From: Verrucomicrobiales bacterium
Lineage (GTDB): Bacteria; Verrucomicrobiota; Verrucomicrobiia; Limisphaerales; J093
Reading direction: 5' to 3'
DNA length: 64,000 bases
NCBI GenBank assembly: GCA_015075445.1
Contig: JABTUJ010000021.1
Span: 84,093-148,092, forward strand
The translations under genes and the position numbers were made by a program. The notes below the pieces were generated by a model. It worked only from the letters and a program-made list of their open reading frames with translations, had not been told where the DNA came from and did not search any database. Positions 7,962 to 16,153 of this stretch are shown here, piece after piece (positions within the stretch are counted from its first letter, which is position 1; every line of letters starts with the position of its first letter).

Positions 7962-8684
7962 GTGGGCGCCCAATGGAAACAGGCCGGTCGCGAGGCGGCC
8001 GCGCAGAAGAAGGGTCAGTTGGTCAGCAAGCTCGTCCGCGAGATGATGGTCGCGGCCAAGCTCGGCGGCGGTGATCCGGACCTCAATCCGCGCCTGGCCG
8101 CGGCGGTTGAGAAAGCCAAGAAGGCCTCGGTCACGCGCGACACCATTGAGCGGGCCATCAAGAAAGGCAGCGGTCAGACCGGCGAGATGGTCCACTTCGA
8201 GACCTTGATCTACGAGGGCTTCGCGCCGCACAAGGTCCCGGTGGTGGTCGAGTGCCTCACCGACAACCGCAACCGGACCGCGCCCGAAATCCGCAATCTG
8301 TTCCGGGCGGGCACACTCGGCCAGCCCGGCAGCATGGCCTTCTTCTTCGACCGCGCCGGCGTGGTCGAGGCCGCCCATCCCGACGCGACCCGCGATGCGG
8401 AGGCGGATGCCATCGAAGCCGGGGCGCAGAACCTGGAGGCGCTCGAGGCCGAGGAGACCCCGGCCGGGCAGGTCGGCGCACGGTTTCTCACCGACCCCAA
8501 GGATCTCACCGCGGTGAGCGGCTGGCTGGCCAAGGCGGGCTGGAAGATCCTGGCCAGCGAGCTTCGCCACCTGGCGAAGAACCCCGTCGAGCTCAGCGAG
8601 ACCGAGCGCCGCGAAGTCGCCGAGTTCCTCGATGCGCTGGACGACCACGACGACGTGCACCACGTCTACGCCGCTCTGAAATAG
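7962..8684 (+). CDS. YebC/PmpR family regulator
   Basis: A 240-residue YebC/TACO1-type protein, a family implicated in transcription control and in translation of proline-rich stretches. It opens MGAQWKQAGREAAAQKKGQL with a GTG start at 7962, then LVSKLVREMMVAAKLGGGDP, NPRLAAAVEKAKKASV and DTIERAIKKGSG, the family core. The acidic C-terminus ends in HDDVHHVYAAL, as in other members. It lies 10 bases after folA in the same orientation, so nif3-folA-yebC looks like one operon. Confidence 0.9.
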   Translation: MGAQWKQAGREAAAQKKGQLVSKLVREMMVAAKLGGGDPDLNPRLAAAVEKAKKASVTRDTIERAIKKGSGQTGEMVHFETLIYEGFAPHKVPVVVECLTDNRNRTAPEIRNLFRAGTLGQPGSMAFFFDRAGVVEAAHPDATRDAEADAIEAGAQNLEALEAEETPAGQVGARFLTDPKDLTAVSGWLAKAGWKILASELRHLAKNPVELSETERREVAEFLDALDDHDDVHHVYAALK

Positions 8685-8695
8685 CGCCGGGTCGT

Positions 8696-8720
8696 TGTGG
8701 TGCGGGCTTCCAGCCTGCAC
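8696..8720. repeat. dispersed 25-bp hairpin repeat, copy 1
   Basis: TGTGGTGCGGGCTTCCAGCC followed by TGCAC; identical to 15316-15340. The core GTGCGGGCT/AGCCTGCAC can form a small hairpin. It sits in the gap between convergent genes. Confidence 0.7.
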
Positions 8721-8742
8721 TCCCTGGCAGCGTGCGGGCCCT

Positions 8743-9969
8743 CTACCGTCGCGCCGGGCCGAAGTGGTAGACGCGCCCGATGCGGCCTCCCCGGGCGCGG
8801 CGCTGATGCAGCGGGGTGCTCCCCGGTTTGAGCTCCTCGAACAACGCGGTGTAGACGTACGGAAAATCGTCCAGCTTCGCCCGCTCGACCTTCCGCCCGA
8901 TGAACCGTTCGATGGCCATCACGTGCATCGCGTCCTCAGCCGTCATCAGGGTCAAGGCGTCCCCGGTGGCCTGGGCGCGCCCGGTGCGCCCGATGCGATG
9001 CACGTAGTCCTCCGGGTGCTGCGGCACATCGTAGTTGATCACGTGGCTGACGTCCTCGATGTCCAGTCCGCGCGAGGCGATGTCGGTGGCGACCAACACC
9101 TCGTAGCGGCCGTCCCGGAACCCGCGCAGCGCCTGTTCCCGTTCCCGCTGCGTGCGGTTCGAGTGCAGTACCGCCACGGCGTGATTGTGCCGCTTGAGGG
9201 TGCCGGCGACCTGGTCCGCGCCGTGCTTGGTGCGGCAGAAGACGATCACCAGAATCGAAGTTCAACTGCTTCTGAATGGCCAGCAGCAGGTCGGTCTTCT
9301 GCCGGGACGACACGGGTAGATCGCGTGCCACCGTTTCCGCCGGGGACGCCGCACCCCGATCTCCACGACTTCCGGTGCGTGCATCGCCCAACGGATCAGC
9401 GTCTCGATCTCCGGGGGGATCGTCGCCGAGAACAGGGAGGTGTGTCGTTTGCGCGCGCACTTCTCGATGATCCGTTTCACGTCCGGCAGAAACCCCATGT
9501 CGAGCATCCGGTCGGCCTCGTCCAGCACCAGGTACTGGACGCGGTCCAGCCGCAACGTGCCGCGTCCCAGGTGATCCAACAGCCGGCCCGGTGTCGCCAC
9601 CAGGATGTCGACGCCTTTGCGGAGCGCCTCGTTCTGCAGCCCATAGCCCACGCCACCGTAGGCCACCGCCACCTGGAGCTTGGTGAACCGGGCGTAGTCG
9701 CGGAACGCCGTCTCCACCTGCGCGGCCAGCTCGCGGGTCGGTTCGAGCACCAGACACCGCGGCCCCGGCGCCGGCGTACCGAGCCGGGAGAGAATCGGCA
9801 GCGCAAACGCCGCGGTCTTGCCCGTGCCCGTCTGCGCGCTGCCGATCAGGTCGCGACCCTCCATCACCAGCGGGATGGCGCGGAGCTGAATGGGCGTCGG
9901 TTGCACGTAACCGGCCGCACGCACCCCCGTCAACACCGGTTCGGACAGACCCAATTGGGCAAATGGCAT
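8743..9969 (-). pseudogene. DEAD-box RNA helicase with compensating frameshifts (RhlE-like)
   Basis: An ATP-dependent RNA helicase. The ATG at 9969 gives MPFAQLGLSEPVLTGVRAAG, then the Q motif QPTPIQLRAIP, Walker A AQTGTGKTAAF, PTRELAAQ, the DEAD box LVLDEADRMLDMGF and SATIPPE. The C-terminal half has VFCRTKHGADQ, ATDIASRGLDIEDV and HRIGRTGRA. Both halves are in the same frame, but 9250-9335 reads only in another frame (SPAETVARDLPVSSRQKTDL), so one shift is cancelled by a second about 85 bases on. A stop at 9262-9264 interrupts the main frame. With both shifts repaired it would be about 408 residues, normal for a short RhlE-type helicase. Confidence 0.85.
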
Positions 9970-10144
9970 GGCGGGGAAAGTACCAGCCGGTCGGAAAATG
10001 GGAACTCTTAAGCCACGCCATCCGCCATGCGCTCCTGCCCGTGTGCACCCACTGTGGCGCCGAGAAACCGGTCGAACCCGCGGCCGAACCCGCCCGCATT
10101 TGAGCATTGCGCCCGGGACGGCGGGCGTGTTTAGTCAACCGCGT

Positions 10145-10221
10145 CGGAGCGTAGCTCAGCTTGGTAGAGCGCCAGCTTTGGGAGCTGGATGTCGCAGGTT
10201 CAAATCCTGTCGCTCCGACCA
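10145..10221 (+). tRNA. tRNA-Pro (anticodon UGG)
   Basis: A complete cloverleaf: acceptor stem CGGAGCG/CGCTCCG, D arm with AGCTCAGCTTGGTAGAGC, anticodon stem CCAGC/GCTGG around loop TTTGGGA (anticodon TGG), T arm CAGGTTCAAATCCTG, discriminator A and an encoded CCA. The unrecognised cassette starts about 250 bases downstream, which makes this tRNA a possible insertion site. Confidence 0.95.
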
Positions 10222-10473
10222 GTCTCCTGTCGGCAGGAACTCCGAGGGGCTGCCGGTCCGGGGTCCGAGCTCGTGCCGTGGGGCCGTTCCTCTTTCGCCT
10301 GGCGGCGCGTCCAGAGCGGAAGGGTCTGCATCCACGGGTCCGGGGCTACGCCGAGCGCAGTTTCTGATTGTGAGCTGAAGCCGGAATCCTCTGGAAAGAG
10401 GCCGCCTTGATCCTATGGCCGCAGGCCTTTGCTTGTAGACGCAGTCGGGGGATGTAGTTTGTGTTCCGTGCGC
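10222..10473 (+). other. spacer between tRNA-Pro and the accessory cassette
   Basis: About 250 bases with no convincing gene. No second copy of the tRNA 3' end was found further along to mark an attachment-site duplication. Confidence 0.4.
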
Positions 10474-11118
10474 ATGCTGTTCAGGCCGACCAACTGGAAT
10501 GTCGTCGTGCTCGGCGAGTGGAACGTCGCGATCTTCACGCCGGAGTGGATCGGGAAGAACGTGTTCGGGCTCGCCGAGGGAACGCCGATTTCCGTTGAGG
10601 TGCCGATTAATGTCCGCGCTCCCTGGCGGATTAAACACCAGAACGTTGCCGTGATGGCGAGCACCGGGAGGATCGAGTTTTCCTGCGATTCGCCCACATA
10701 TGCGACCCTCGACGTCGCGCGGGGGTTTGCCCGCACCTCCCTGACAGAGCTTCCAAGAACGCCGGTTTCGGCCGCCGGTTTCAACCTTCGGTTCCAGAGC
10801 GGACAGACGCCGCCCGAGCTGGCTGAGGCCATATCGGGAGGTGTGGACGAGGCCCTTGCCGATGCCGCTTACCGGATAGCAGGCCGAGCCACCCGCCGCT
10901 CCCTGGAGTTCCAGGATGGCTTGATCAACTGCGAGATTGCGATGGACGGCGACGAAACGGCCCGAATCACACTTAATTTTCACAGAGGCTCGATCGACCC
11001 TGAGGAACTGAAGCGCTGGCTCTCGATTCCCATCGCTGAGGTCGAAGGGCACAGCGCCAGGATTCTCTCCACACTGAAAGGAGTCACTTATGAAGGAGAT
11101 CACGAGCAGGACATCTGA
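10474..11118 (+). CDS. uncharacterised protein, first gene of accessory cassette
   Basis: About 214 residues from the ATG at 10474; an earlier ATG at 10429 would add a poor leader. It begins MLFRPTNWNVVVLGEWNVAI, then FTPEWIGKNVFGL, and has alternating beta-rich stretches and a C-terminal FHRGSIDPEELKRWLSIPI. No signal peptide, transmembrane helix or catalytic motif is visible. I do not recognise the family. It looks soluble, with base composition less GC-rich than the housekeeping genes. Its 3' end overlaps the next small gene by 29 bases, so the two are likely coupled. Confidence 0.6.
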   Translation: MLFRPTNWNVVVLGEWNVAIFTPEWIGKNVFGLAEGTPISVEVPINVRAPWRIKHQNVAVMASTGRIEFSCDSPTYATLDVARGFARTSLTELPRTPVSAAGFNLRFQSGQTPPELAEAISGGVDEALADAAYRIAGRATRRSLEFQDGLINCEIAMDGDETARITLNFHRGSIDPEELKRWLSIPIAEVEGHSARILSTLKGVTYEGDHEQDI

Positions 11119-11302
11119 GCAATCCGTCCAGTGTAAGTACGTGGAAGCAAGAGCGTTTTACCACGATACTTCGAGCGCCACTACCAACCACCACACCTCT
11201 GGGGGACGCACGTTCCTCGCCTCGAGCCAGAGCCAAAAGGTGACGGTTCGGTTCACCCCTCGGATGGCCGTTCACCAACCGAGTTCAGACGGGACGCTCT
11301 GA
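11090..11302 (+). CDS. small Ser/Thr-rich protein, second gene of cassette
   Basis: A 70-residue frame with an excellent ribosome-binding site: AAAGGAG at 11077-11083, six bases before the ATG at 11090. It overlaps the upstream gene and stops 11 bases before the next one. The protein is polar, rich in Ser, Thr and His, with no helix or metal motif I recognise. The strong Shine-Dalgarno and tight packing are the only arguments that it is real. Confidence 0.45.
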   Translation: MKEITSRTSEQSVQCKYVEARAFYHDTSSATTNHHTSGGRTFLASSQSQKVTVRFTPRMAVHQPSSDGTL

Positions 11303-11313
11303 CGGCGGCTGCC

Positions 11314-12177
11314 ATGCCGACGCACTGGACGTACCAAGCGGTCCGCCCGGATGAAGACCTGCAGCAGGGGGATATTCTGCGTCCTACGCAGGAACTGAGC
11401 CAGGTGTTCGGGCAAGTCCACCCTCATTTCACGGACCCCAAGTACCTTTCGTTTCTTGTCCTTACCCAATCTTGTGACTTGGTCCGGCGAAACGGTCGAT
11501 GCTCGACCCGCTACATCAGCGTCGCGGTTGTCCGATCGCTCGCCGAAGTGTTGATCCGCCTCCTTGACACGGTCTGCCCTCCGATTCAACCCGGGGTTTA
11601 CTCCGAGCGACACCGCCCGAAGGCGGAGCAGCTTCTGGAACGAGTTTTCAACCAGAACGAGGGCAGACTGGGACTCTTCTACCTGTTTCCCGATGCCGAT
11701 GTCGGCCTCGGTGAAGACGCGGTCGCTTTCCTGCGAGTGAGCGTCACCTTCCGGGCGGATCACTACCCGCTGATGGTCCAGGCCCGAACTGGACGCCTCG
11801 CCGGGCCGTTTGAGAGCAAGCTGGGCTGGCTGATCGGCAACCTCTACTCGCGGGTGGCGACACCGGACTGGGAACCCTCCGAGCTGAGAACGCGCACGGA
11901 AGCCTACCTGGGTGAGTCGGCGGAGCAAGGCGTCCATTGGGTTCCCGAAGAACGGCTGCGGCAACTGCGGAAGGCGGGGATTCCGGTGGACCGCCTCGCT
12001 CCCGCCGACCTGCTCGACCCTAAGGCTTTTCCGGTCCCGAACTCCAGGGATCTCGGCATAGAGCGCGTCGTGAACATCCTCACCGAGATTCTGGAAACTG
12101 CGGACAGCGGCCTGCTCAAGCGATTCAAACAGCGTCTTGAGAACGATGCGACGCTCCGATCGACCTTCCGCAGATAG
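11314..12177 (+). CDS. uncharacterised protein with GDIL/TQSCDL motif, third gene of cassette
   Basis: A 287-residue soluble protein. The N-terminal half has a QQGDILRPT segment (about residues 18-26) and FLVLTQSCDLVRRNG (about 48-62). This pairing of a GDI/GDIL turn with a beta-strand ending in TQSCDL looks like a conserved core, but I cannot name the family. The C-terminal part, RVVNILTEILETADSGLLKR, is helical. There is no signal peptide. Together with the two upstream genes it makes a compact, same-strand unit next to a tRNA. The function is unknown; a defence or stress role is only a guess from context. Confidence 0.6.
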   Translation: MPTHWTYQAVRPDEDLQQGDILRPTQELSQVFGQVHPHFTDPKYLSFLVLTQSCDLVRRNGRCSTRYISVAVVRSLAEVLIRLLDTVCPPIQPGVYSERHRPKAEQLLERVFNQNEGRLGLFYLFPDADVGLGEDAVAFLRVSVTFRADHYPLMVQARTGRLAGPFESKLGWLIGNLYSRVATPDWEPSELRTRTEAYLGESAEQGVHWVPEERLRQLRKAGIPVDRLAPADLLDPKAFPVPNSRDLGIERVVNILTEILETADSGLLKRFKQRLENDATLRSTFRR

Positions 12178-12256
12178 GCGGTGCACCTTGACTGGCTCAG
12201 GGAAACGAGCGTGAAGTTGTGAAGTCTTGATGTCTTGTTGCCCACGCCCCCCCTCC

Positions 12257-13657
12257 ATGACACACGTTCGCCCGCTCCGCCGGCTGCCTTGGGCCACGCT
12301 CCCGCTGCTCCTTCTGGCCCACGCCGCCCAGCTCCCCACCGCCGAATCCCGCTTCCGCGTCGACCTGCCCCCGGCGCGCTTCGCCACCGAGCTGCTCACC
12401 AACTCCCTCTTCGGGATCAACACCGCGCTGGACCCGGCCCTGCCTGATTTCGAAGAACACCTCCGCCTCATGCAGGAACTGGGCGTGAAGTGGGCTCGGC
12501 AGGACTTTTCCTGGCGCCGCATCGAGCGCCAGCCCGGCGAGTACCACTGGCAGCCCTACGATCGGCTGGTCGAGGCCAGCCGCGCCCGCGGCATCCAGCT
12601 CCTGGGCTGTCTCGCCTATGCCCCCTCGTTCCACGACCCGCGCACCGCCCCCGGGGTCGAGGCCTACGCCCGGTTCGCCGCGGCCGCGGCCCTGCGCTAC
12701 GCGGGGCGGGTCGACCACTGGCAGATCTGGAACGAGCCCAACGGCGGGTTCTGGCAGGGGTCCGCCGGCGATTATGCCCGCCTGCTCACCGCCGCCGGTT
12801 TCGCCATCCGCGACGCCCATCGTCCGGCGAAAGTCGTCGCGCTCAACATGGCGTTCTGTGATGTCCTCTGGGCGGGCCGGGTGTTGCGGCAGGTGCCGGC
12901 CAGCGCGTTCGACATCGTTGCCTTCCACCCCTACCGCCCGCCCAACGCGCCTGAGGACCCCTTCGATTGGTGGACCCTCGACCAGTACGTCAAGGTCTGG
13001 CACGGCGGCGAACTGCCGACCAACTATGCGCTGGTCAACATGACCTTCCTGGAACAAACCGCCGAACTCCAGAAGGTGATGCAGCAGCTCAACCGCTCGA
13101 AGCCCCTCTGGGTGACCGAAATCTGCTGGAACTCGCACCTCCATCCCTACGGCACCAGTGAACTGCGCCAGGCCGATCTCCTCGTCCGCTTCCACGCCCT
13201 CGCCCTGGGCTCCCAGCAGATTGCCAAGGTGTTCTGGTGGACCCTGCGTGATCAAGGCGTGCGGCAGTTCGACCAGGCGGACATGGTGGGCCTCACCCGC
13301 TTCGACCTGTCGCCCAAGTACGCCCACGCCGCCTACGGCTGGATGACCCGCATGCTCGAGGGCAAGCAATGGGTGCGCAACGATGCCTTCGGTCCCGACA
13401 CCTTCGCGGTGGTGTTCACCGACCCCGCCAAGGCCGAGGACCTGATCGTCGCCTGGAGCACCCGCCCCTTCGCTTACGTGCGCGTGAACAACACGGAACG
13501 CGGCCTCCAGGTCCACGATCTATTCGGCACCCGCCGCTTCATCGAGTTCGACCCGCTGCGCACAGCGAGCCTCTCTCTGCCGCTGGGCGAAAGCCCGATC
13601 TACCTCACCGGCGCCCCCGGCCTCAAGGCCGTCCCCAAACCGGATCCGGGGTGGTGA
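12257..13657 (+). CDS. secreted TIM-barrel glycoside hydrolase-like protein
   Basis: About 466 residues from the ATG at 12257, starting with a signal peptide (positive MTHVRPLRRLPWA, then LPLLLLAHAAQL). The fold looks like a clan-A retaining glycosidase: KWARQDFSWRRIERQPGEY near the start, the acid/base glutamate in HWQIWNEPNGGFW (around residue 160), and a second glutamate in LWVTEICWNSHL (around residue 288) that would be the nucleophile. GH39-like and cellulase-like families share this pattern, so neither the family number nor the substrate is assigned. Export and glycan attack fit the neighbouring secreted proteins. Confidence 0.75.
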   Translation: MTHVRPLRRLPWATLPLLLLAHAAQLPTAESRFRVDLPPARFATELLTNSLFGINTALDPALPDFEEHLRLMQELGVKWARQDFSWRRIERQPGEYHWQPYDRLVEASRARGIQLLGCLAYAPSFHDPRTAPGVEAYARFAAAAALRYAGRVDHWQIWNEPNGGFWQGSAGDYARLLTAAGFAIRDAHRPAKVVALNMAFCDVLWAGRVLRQVPASAFDIVAFHPYRPPNAPEDPFDWWTLDQYVKVWHGGELPTNYALVNMTFLEQTAELQKVMQQLNRSKPLWVTEICWNSHLHPYGTSELRQADLLVRFHALALGSQQIAKVFWWTLRDQGVRQFDQADMVGLTRFDLSPKYAHAAYGWMTRMLEGKQWVRNDAFGPDTFAVVFTDPAKAEDLIVAWSTRPFAYVRVNNTERGLQVHDLFGTRRFIEFDPLRTASLSLPLGESPIYLTGAPGLKAVPKPDPGW

Positions 13658-13669
13658 GACCCGAGCGGC

Positions 13670-15217
13670 CTAGTCGCTGCCGTGACTCCGATACTCGGAG
13701 GCCGGTTGAGCGGACGGTGTTCCGGCCGTGAGGTAAGCCCGGGCCAGGTCCTCCTCCGAAACCGGGACGGGGCCGCGGGCCAGTTCGGGTGCGTTGAAGT
13801 TGTCCAGGCACGTGTCGTAGTACGCCGGGTCCTCCTGGGGCAGGAGCAGGGGTCTCGAGAACCGGGCGGCACGATCCACATGCGCGATCAGGAGGCGGGC
13901 GAACACGCCGTCGAATCCCCGGCTGACGTACAACAGCCAGCGTCCGTTGGACGACCAGCAATGCCAGGTCTCCGTCTGATCGCTGTTGATCGGCAACCGT
14001 TCCCACTGCCGGGTGTCCAGCCGGAAGAGGAACAGATCGCTGTCCGGACGAAAGAGCGGGAAACTGCCCGACTCGCTCACCGTGAACACGACGTGGCGGC
14101 CATCGGGAGACACCCGGGGCTGGTGCGCGCTGAGGCCATGCTCGGCGCCGGAGACCAGGAGTTCCGGTTCGCCCCACTGATTCCGGTCCGGATCGTAGGG
14201 GATCCGCAGGAGGTCGTAGCGAAAACGGCGAGTCTGCGCGAAGGCCAGCGTGGGTCCGCTGCAGTAGTAGAGGTGGCGCCCGTCGGGAGACCAGCAAGGC
14301 CAGTTCTCGTTGCGGTCGGGTGCCGCGAGGACCGGCGGTTTCTCGACCTTGCGGTCGTCCACGTGAAGAATGCCGAGGTCCGAGCGGGCATCGAAGATGT
14401 CGCGGTTCACCGGCCCGGCGATGTGAAAGAACTGGGTGATTTCGTTGTCAGCGAAGGCCAGTAGTTTCCCGTTGGGATGCCAGGCGAGGTACCCCAGCTT
14501 GCGGTCCACTCGCGAGATGCGGTTGCTCTGAACGAGGAGCGTCGCAGGGCCCGACCGGCCGCGGAAGCTGAGCGCGAAACGATCCGGGGCCCCCGGCAGG
14601 AAGGTATGACAGTTCACGCAGCCGTTGCCGATCGTCTGGTTGCGCAGCACCGGCCGCTCTTCGAAGCTCTCCAGGTGACGCTCGTAGATCCCCAGGTGCC
14701 GGTAGGTGGAGTAGAGCGGTTGGAGCCGCCGATACACGACGTACGGATCGATCGCCTCCTCGGCCACCGGCGTTTCAAACGGGGCATACGACACCCACTC
14801 GCCCGTCGGACTGCGGACGTCGATGTTCCACCGCAGCGCCCCGCCGCGGTTGGCTTCCAGGAGCTGCCGCCACTCCTTGAGTGGGAAGCGAACCGCGGGG
14901 TGGGATTGCCGGACCTCGAACGCCCCACCCACGGAGCCGCTGATGCGTAACACGTACTCGATACCCGGCTCGCGAATCGCCAGGTTCAGCGGCGCGAGGT
15001 TGGGTGGGATAACCACTTCACGGTAGTCCGGAGCAAGGCGTGGCCAGCGCGCCGCCTTGGGAGAGCTTGACGCTTCGGCCACGGCCGAGGGCACCGGATC
15101 GCCCGATGCCAACTCAGGCTCAGCCACCGCGGCCACACCCCGGACCCCGACCAGCATGAGCGCCGCGCAAACCAGCCAACTTCGCCAACGCACTCGCGTG
15201 TCCCAGGTGCTTCCCAT
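13670..15217 (-). CDS. exported TolB-like propeller protein with one c-type haem site
   Basis: About 515 residues. The ATG at 15217 gives MGSTWDTRVRWRSWLVCAAL with a signal peptide. Upstream in-frame ATGs lie in repeated CTTCCCATGAACCTG sequence and are rejected. An N-terminal beta-domain is followed by a single haem-c site, GNGCVNCHTFLP. A WD40/PD40-like propeller comes next, with recurring units such as LAWHPNGKLLAFADNE, CWSPDGRHLYYCSG and RVSPDGRHVVFTVSE. This suggests a periplasmic redox or binding protein. It lies on the same strand as the TPR protein upstream, with which it may work. Confidence 0.75.
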   Translation of the reverse strand: MGSTWDTRVRWRSWLVCAALMLVGVRGVAAVAEPELASGDPVPSAVAEASSSPKAARWPRLAPDYREVVIPPNLAPLNLAIREPGIEYVLRISGSVGGAFEVRQSHPAVRFPLKEWRQLLEANRGGALRWNIDVRSPTGEWVSYAPFETPVAEEAIDPYVVYRRLQPLYSTYRHLGIYERHLESFEERPVLRNQTIGNGCVNCHTFLPGAPDRFALSFRGRSGPATLLVQSNRISRVDRKLGYLAWHPNGKLLAFADNEITQFFHIAGPVNRDIFDARSDLGILHVDDRKVEKPPVLAAPDRNENWPCWSPDGRHLYYCSGPTLAFAQTRRFRYDLLRIPYDPDRNQWGEPELLVSGAEHGLSAHQPRVSPDGRHVVFTVSESGSFPLFRPDSDLFLFRLDTRQWERLPINSDQTETWHCWSSNGRWLLYVSRGFDGVFARLLIAHVDRAARFSRPLLLPQEDPAYYDTCLDNFNAPELARGPVPVSEEDLARAYLTAGTPSAQPASEYRSHGSD

Positions 15218-15401
15218 GAACCTGAAAGTCGTTCCGTTGATTTGCAGGCACTTACGACTTTCAGGTCCATGGTCACGGCGCATGGCAGCCCGGCCAAGGA
15301 CGCTTCCCATGAACCTGTGGTGCGGGCTTCCAGCCTGCACCTTCTGCGGTTCATGGCCCCTGAGCAGGTCAGGCAGGAACAGGCCGCTTCCCATGAACCT
15401 G
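15210..15401. repeat. three copies of CTTCCCATGAACCTG
   Basis: The identical 15-mer occurs at 15210-15224, 15303-15317 and 15387-15401, spaced 93 and 84 bases apart. On the minus strand each reads as an in-frame RFMGS, giving false start codons for the haem/TolB gene; the first copy contains the chosen start. Confidence 0.75.
15316..15340. repeat. dispersed 25-bp hairpin repeat, copy 2
   Basis: Identical to 8696-8720 and directly attached to the second CTTCCCATGAACCTG copy. Confidence 0.7.
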
Positions 15402-15746
15402 GGCACGCAACGTGCGCCCACGCCCGCGGCGTGCCAGACGGTAGCCGGGGGTCGAGCGGGTCCGCGAGCGAGACCCCCGGAGGCGGTCGTGCCCGGGCGA
15501 GCGCATCCCGGAGGGATGCCAGACGCCGTGACCCCGGACCTCTGGCACCCCCTCCGGGGTGTACTCGACTGGGGCCGAGGGGCCGGAGGTCGCCGACACG
15601 CGGCGACCTCCGGCTACCGTCTGGGACGCCTCCGGCGTTAATCCGGAAACCTCTGTCTCCATGAACCGGAAGGCAGAAGGAAGAGGGAGAATGCAGAAGG
15701 GCATCCCGCCGGGTCGATTTATGGCCCCTGAGCAGGTCAGGCAGGA
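15353..15746. repeat. 26-bp direct repeat pair flanking hairpins
   Basis: ATGGCCCCTGAGCAGGTCAG plus GCAGGA occurs at 15353-15378 and 15721-15746. Between the copies lie GC-rich inverted repeats, including a perfect 13-bp stem at 15583-15595/15601-15613 around an ACACG loop. The stretch 15218-16153 holds no credible gene; ORFs through it are low-complexity. Confidence 0.65.
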
Positions 15747-15878
15747 GCAGTCCACTTCCCTCAAAGACCCGCAGGAAGTCAGCGCGCTCCCCAAGCTCCG
15801 CGCCCGGCCTGAGCCCGTGGCCTCCGCGCCCCTTGGCAGGCCCGCCGGTGTCGGACCGGTTCGGCCCCTTGGAATCCT

Positions 15879-16051
15879 GGAGTTTCCCTTGAGCCTTGGA
15901 ACCCTGGAGCTTCCCTTGAGCTTTAGAATCGTGGAGCTTCCCTTGAGCTTTGGAGTCGTGGAGCTTCCCTTGAGCTTTGGAGTCGTGGAGCTTCCCTTGA
16001 GCTCTGGAATCGTGGAGCTTCCCTTGAGCTTTGAGCTTTGAGCTTTGAGCT
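15879..16051. repeat. 27-bp tandem repeat plus 7-bp repeat
   Basis: Six units of 27 bases begin at 15879, 15906, 15933, 15960, 15987 and 16014, each like GGAGCTTCCCTTGAGCTTTG followed by GAGTCGT. They collapse at 16026-16050 into a 7-base repeat (TTGAGCT). The minus strand reads them as AQGKLHDSK repeats, which is not a plausible protein. Confidence 0.85.
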
Positions 16052-16153
16052 TCTCCTTTGGTCCTTTGCTCCACCAAGTTCACGGTTACCCGGCAGGACC
16101 GCCAGGCCGAGGGGGCTCTCCTTGATCGCCGCCAGTCTGCCCATTCGAGCATC

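Noticed and set aside
10145..10221. Attachment-site duplication after tRNA-Pro
   Set aside because: No second copy of the tRNA 3' end was found near 12.2 kb, so insertion at the tRNA is only suggested, not shown.
15353..16051. CRISPR array
   Set aside because: The repeats are tandem or paired without regular unique spacers, and no cas genes are present.
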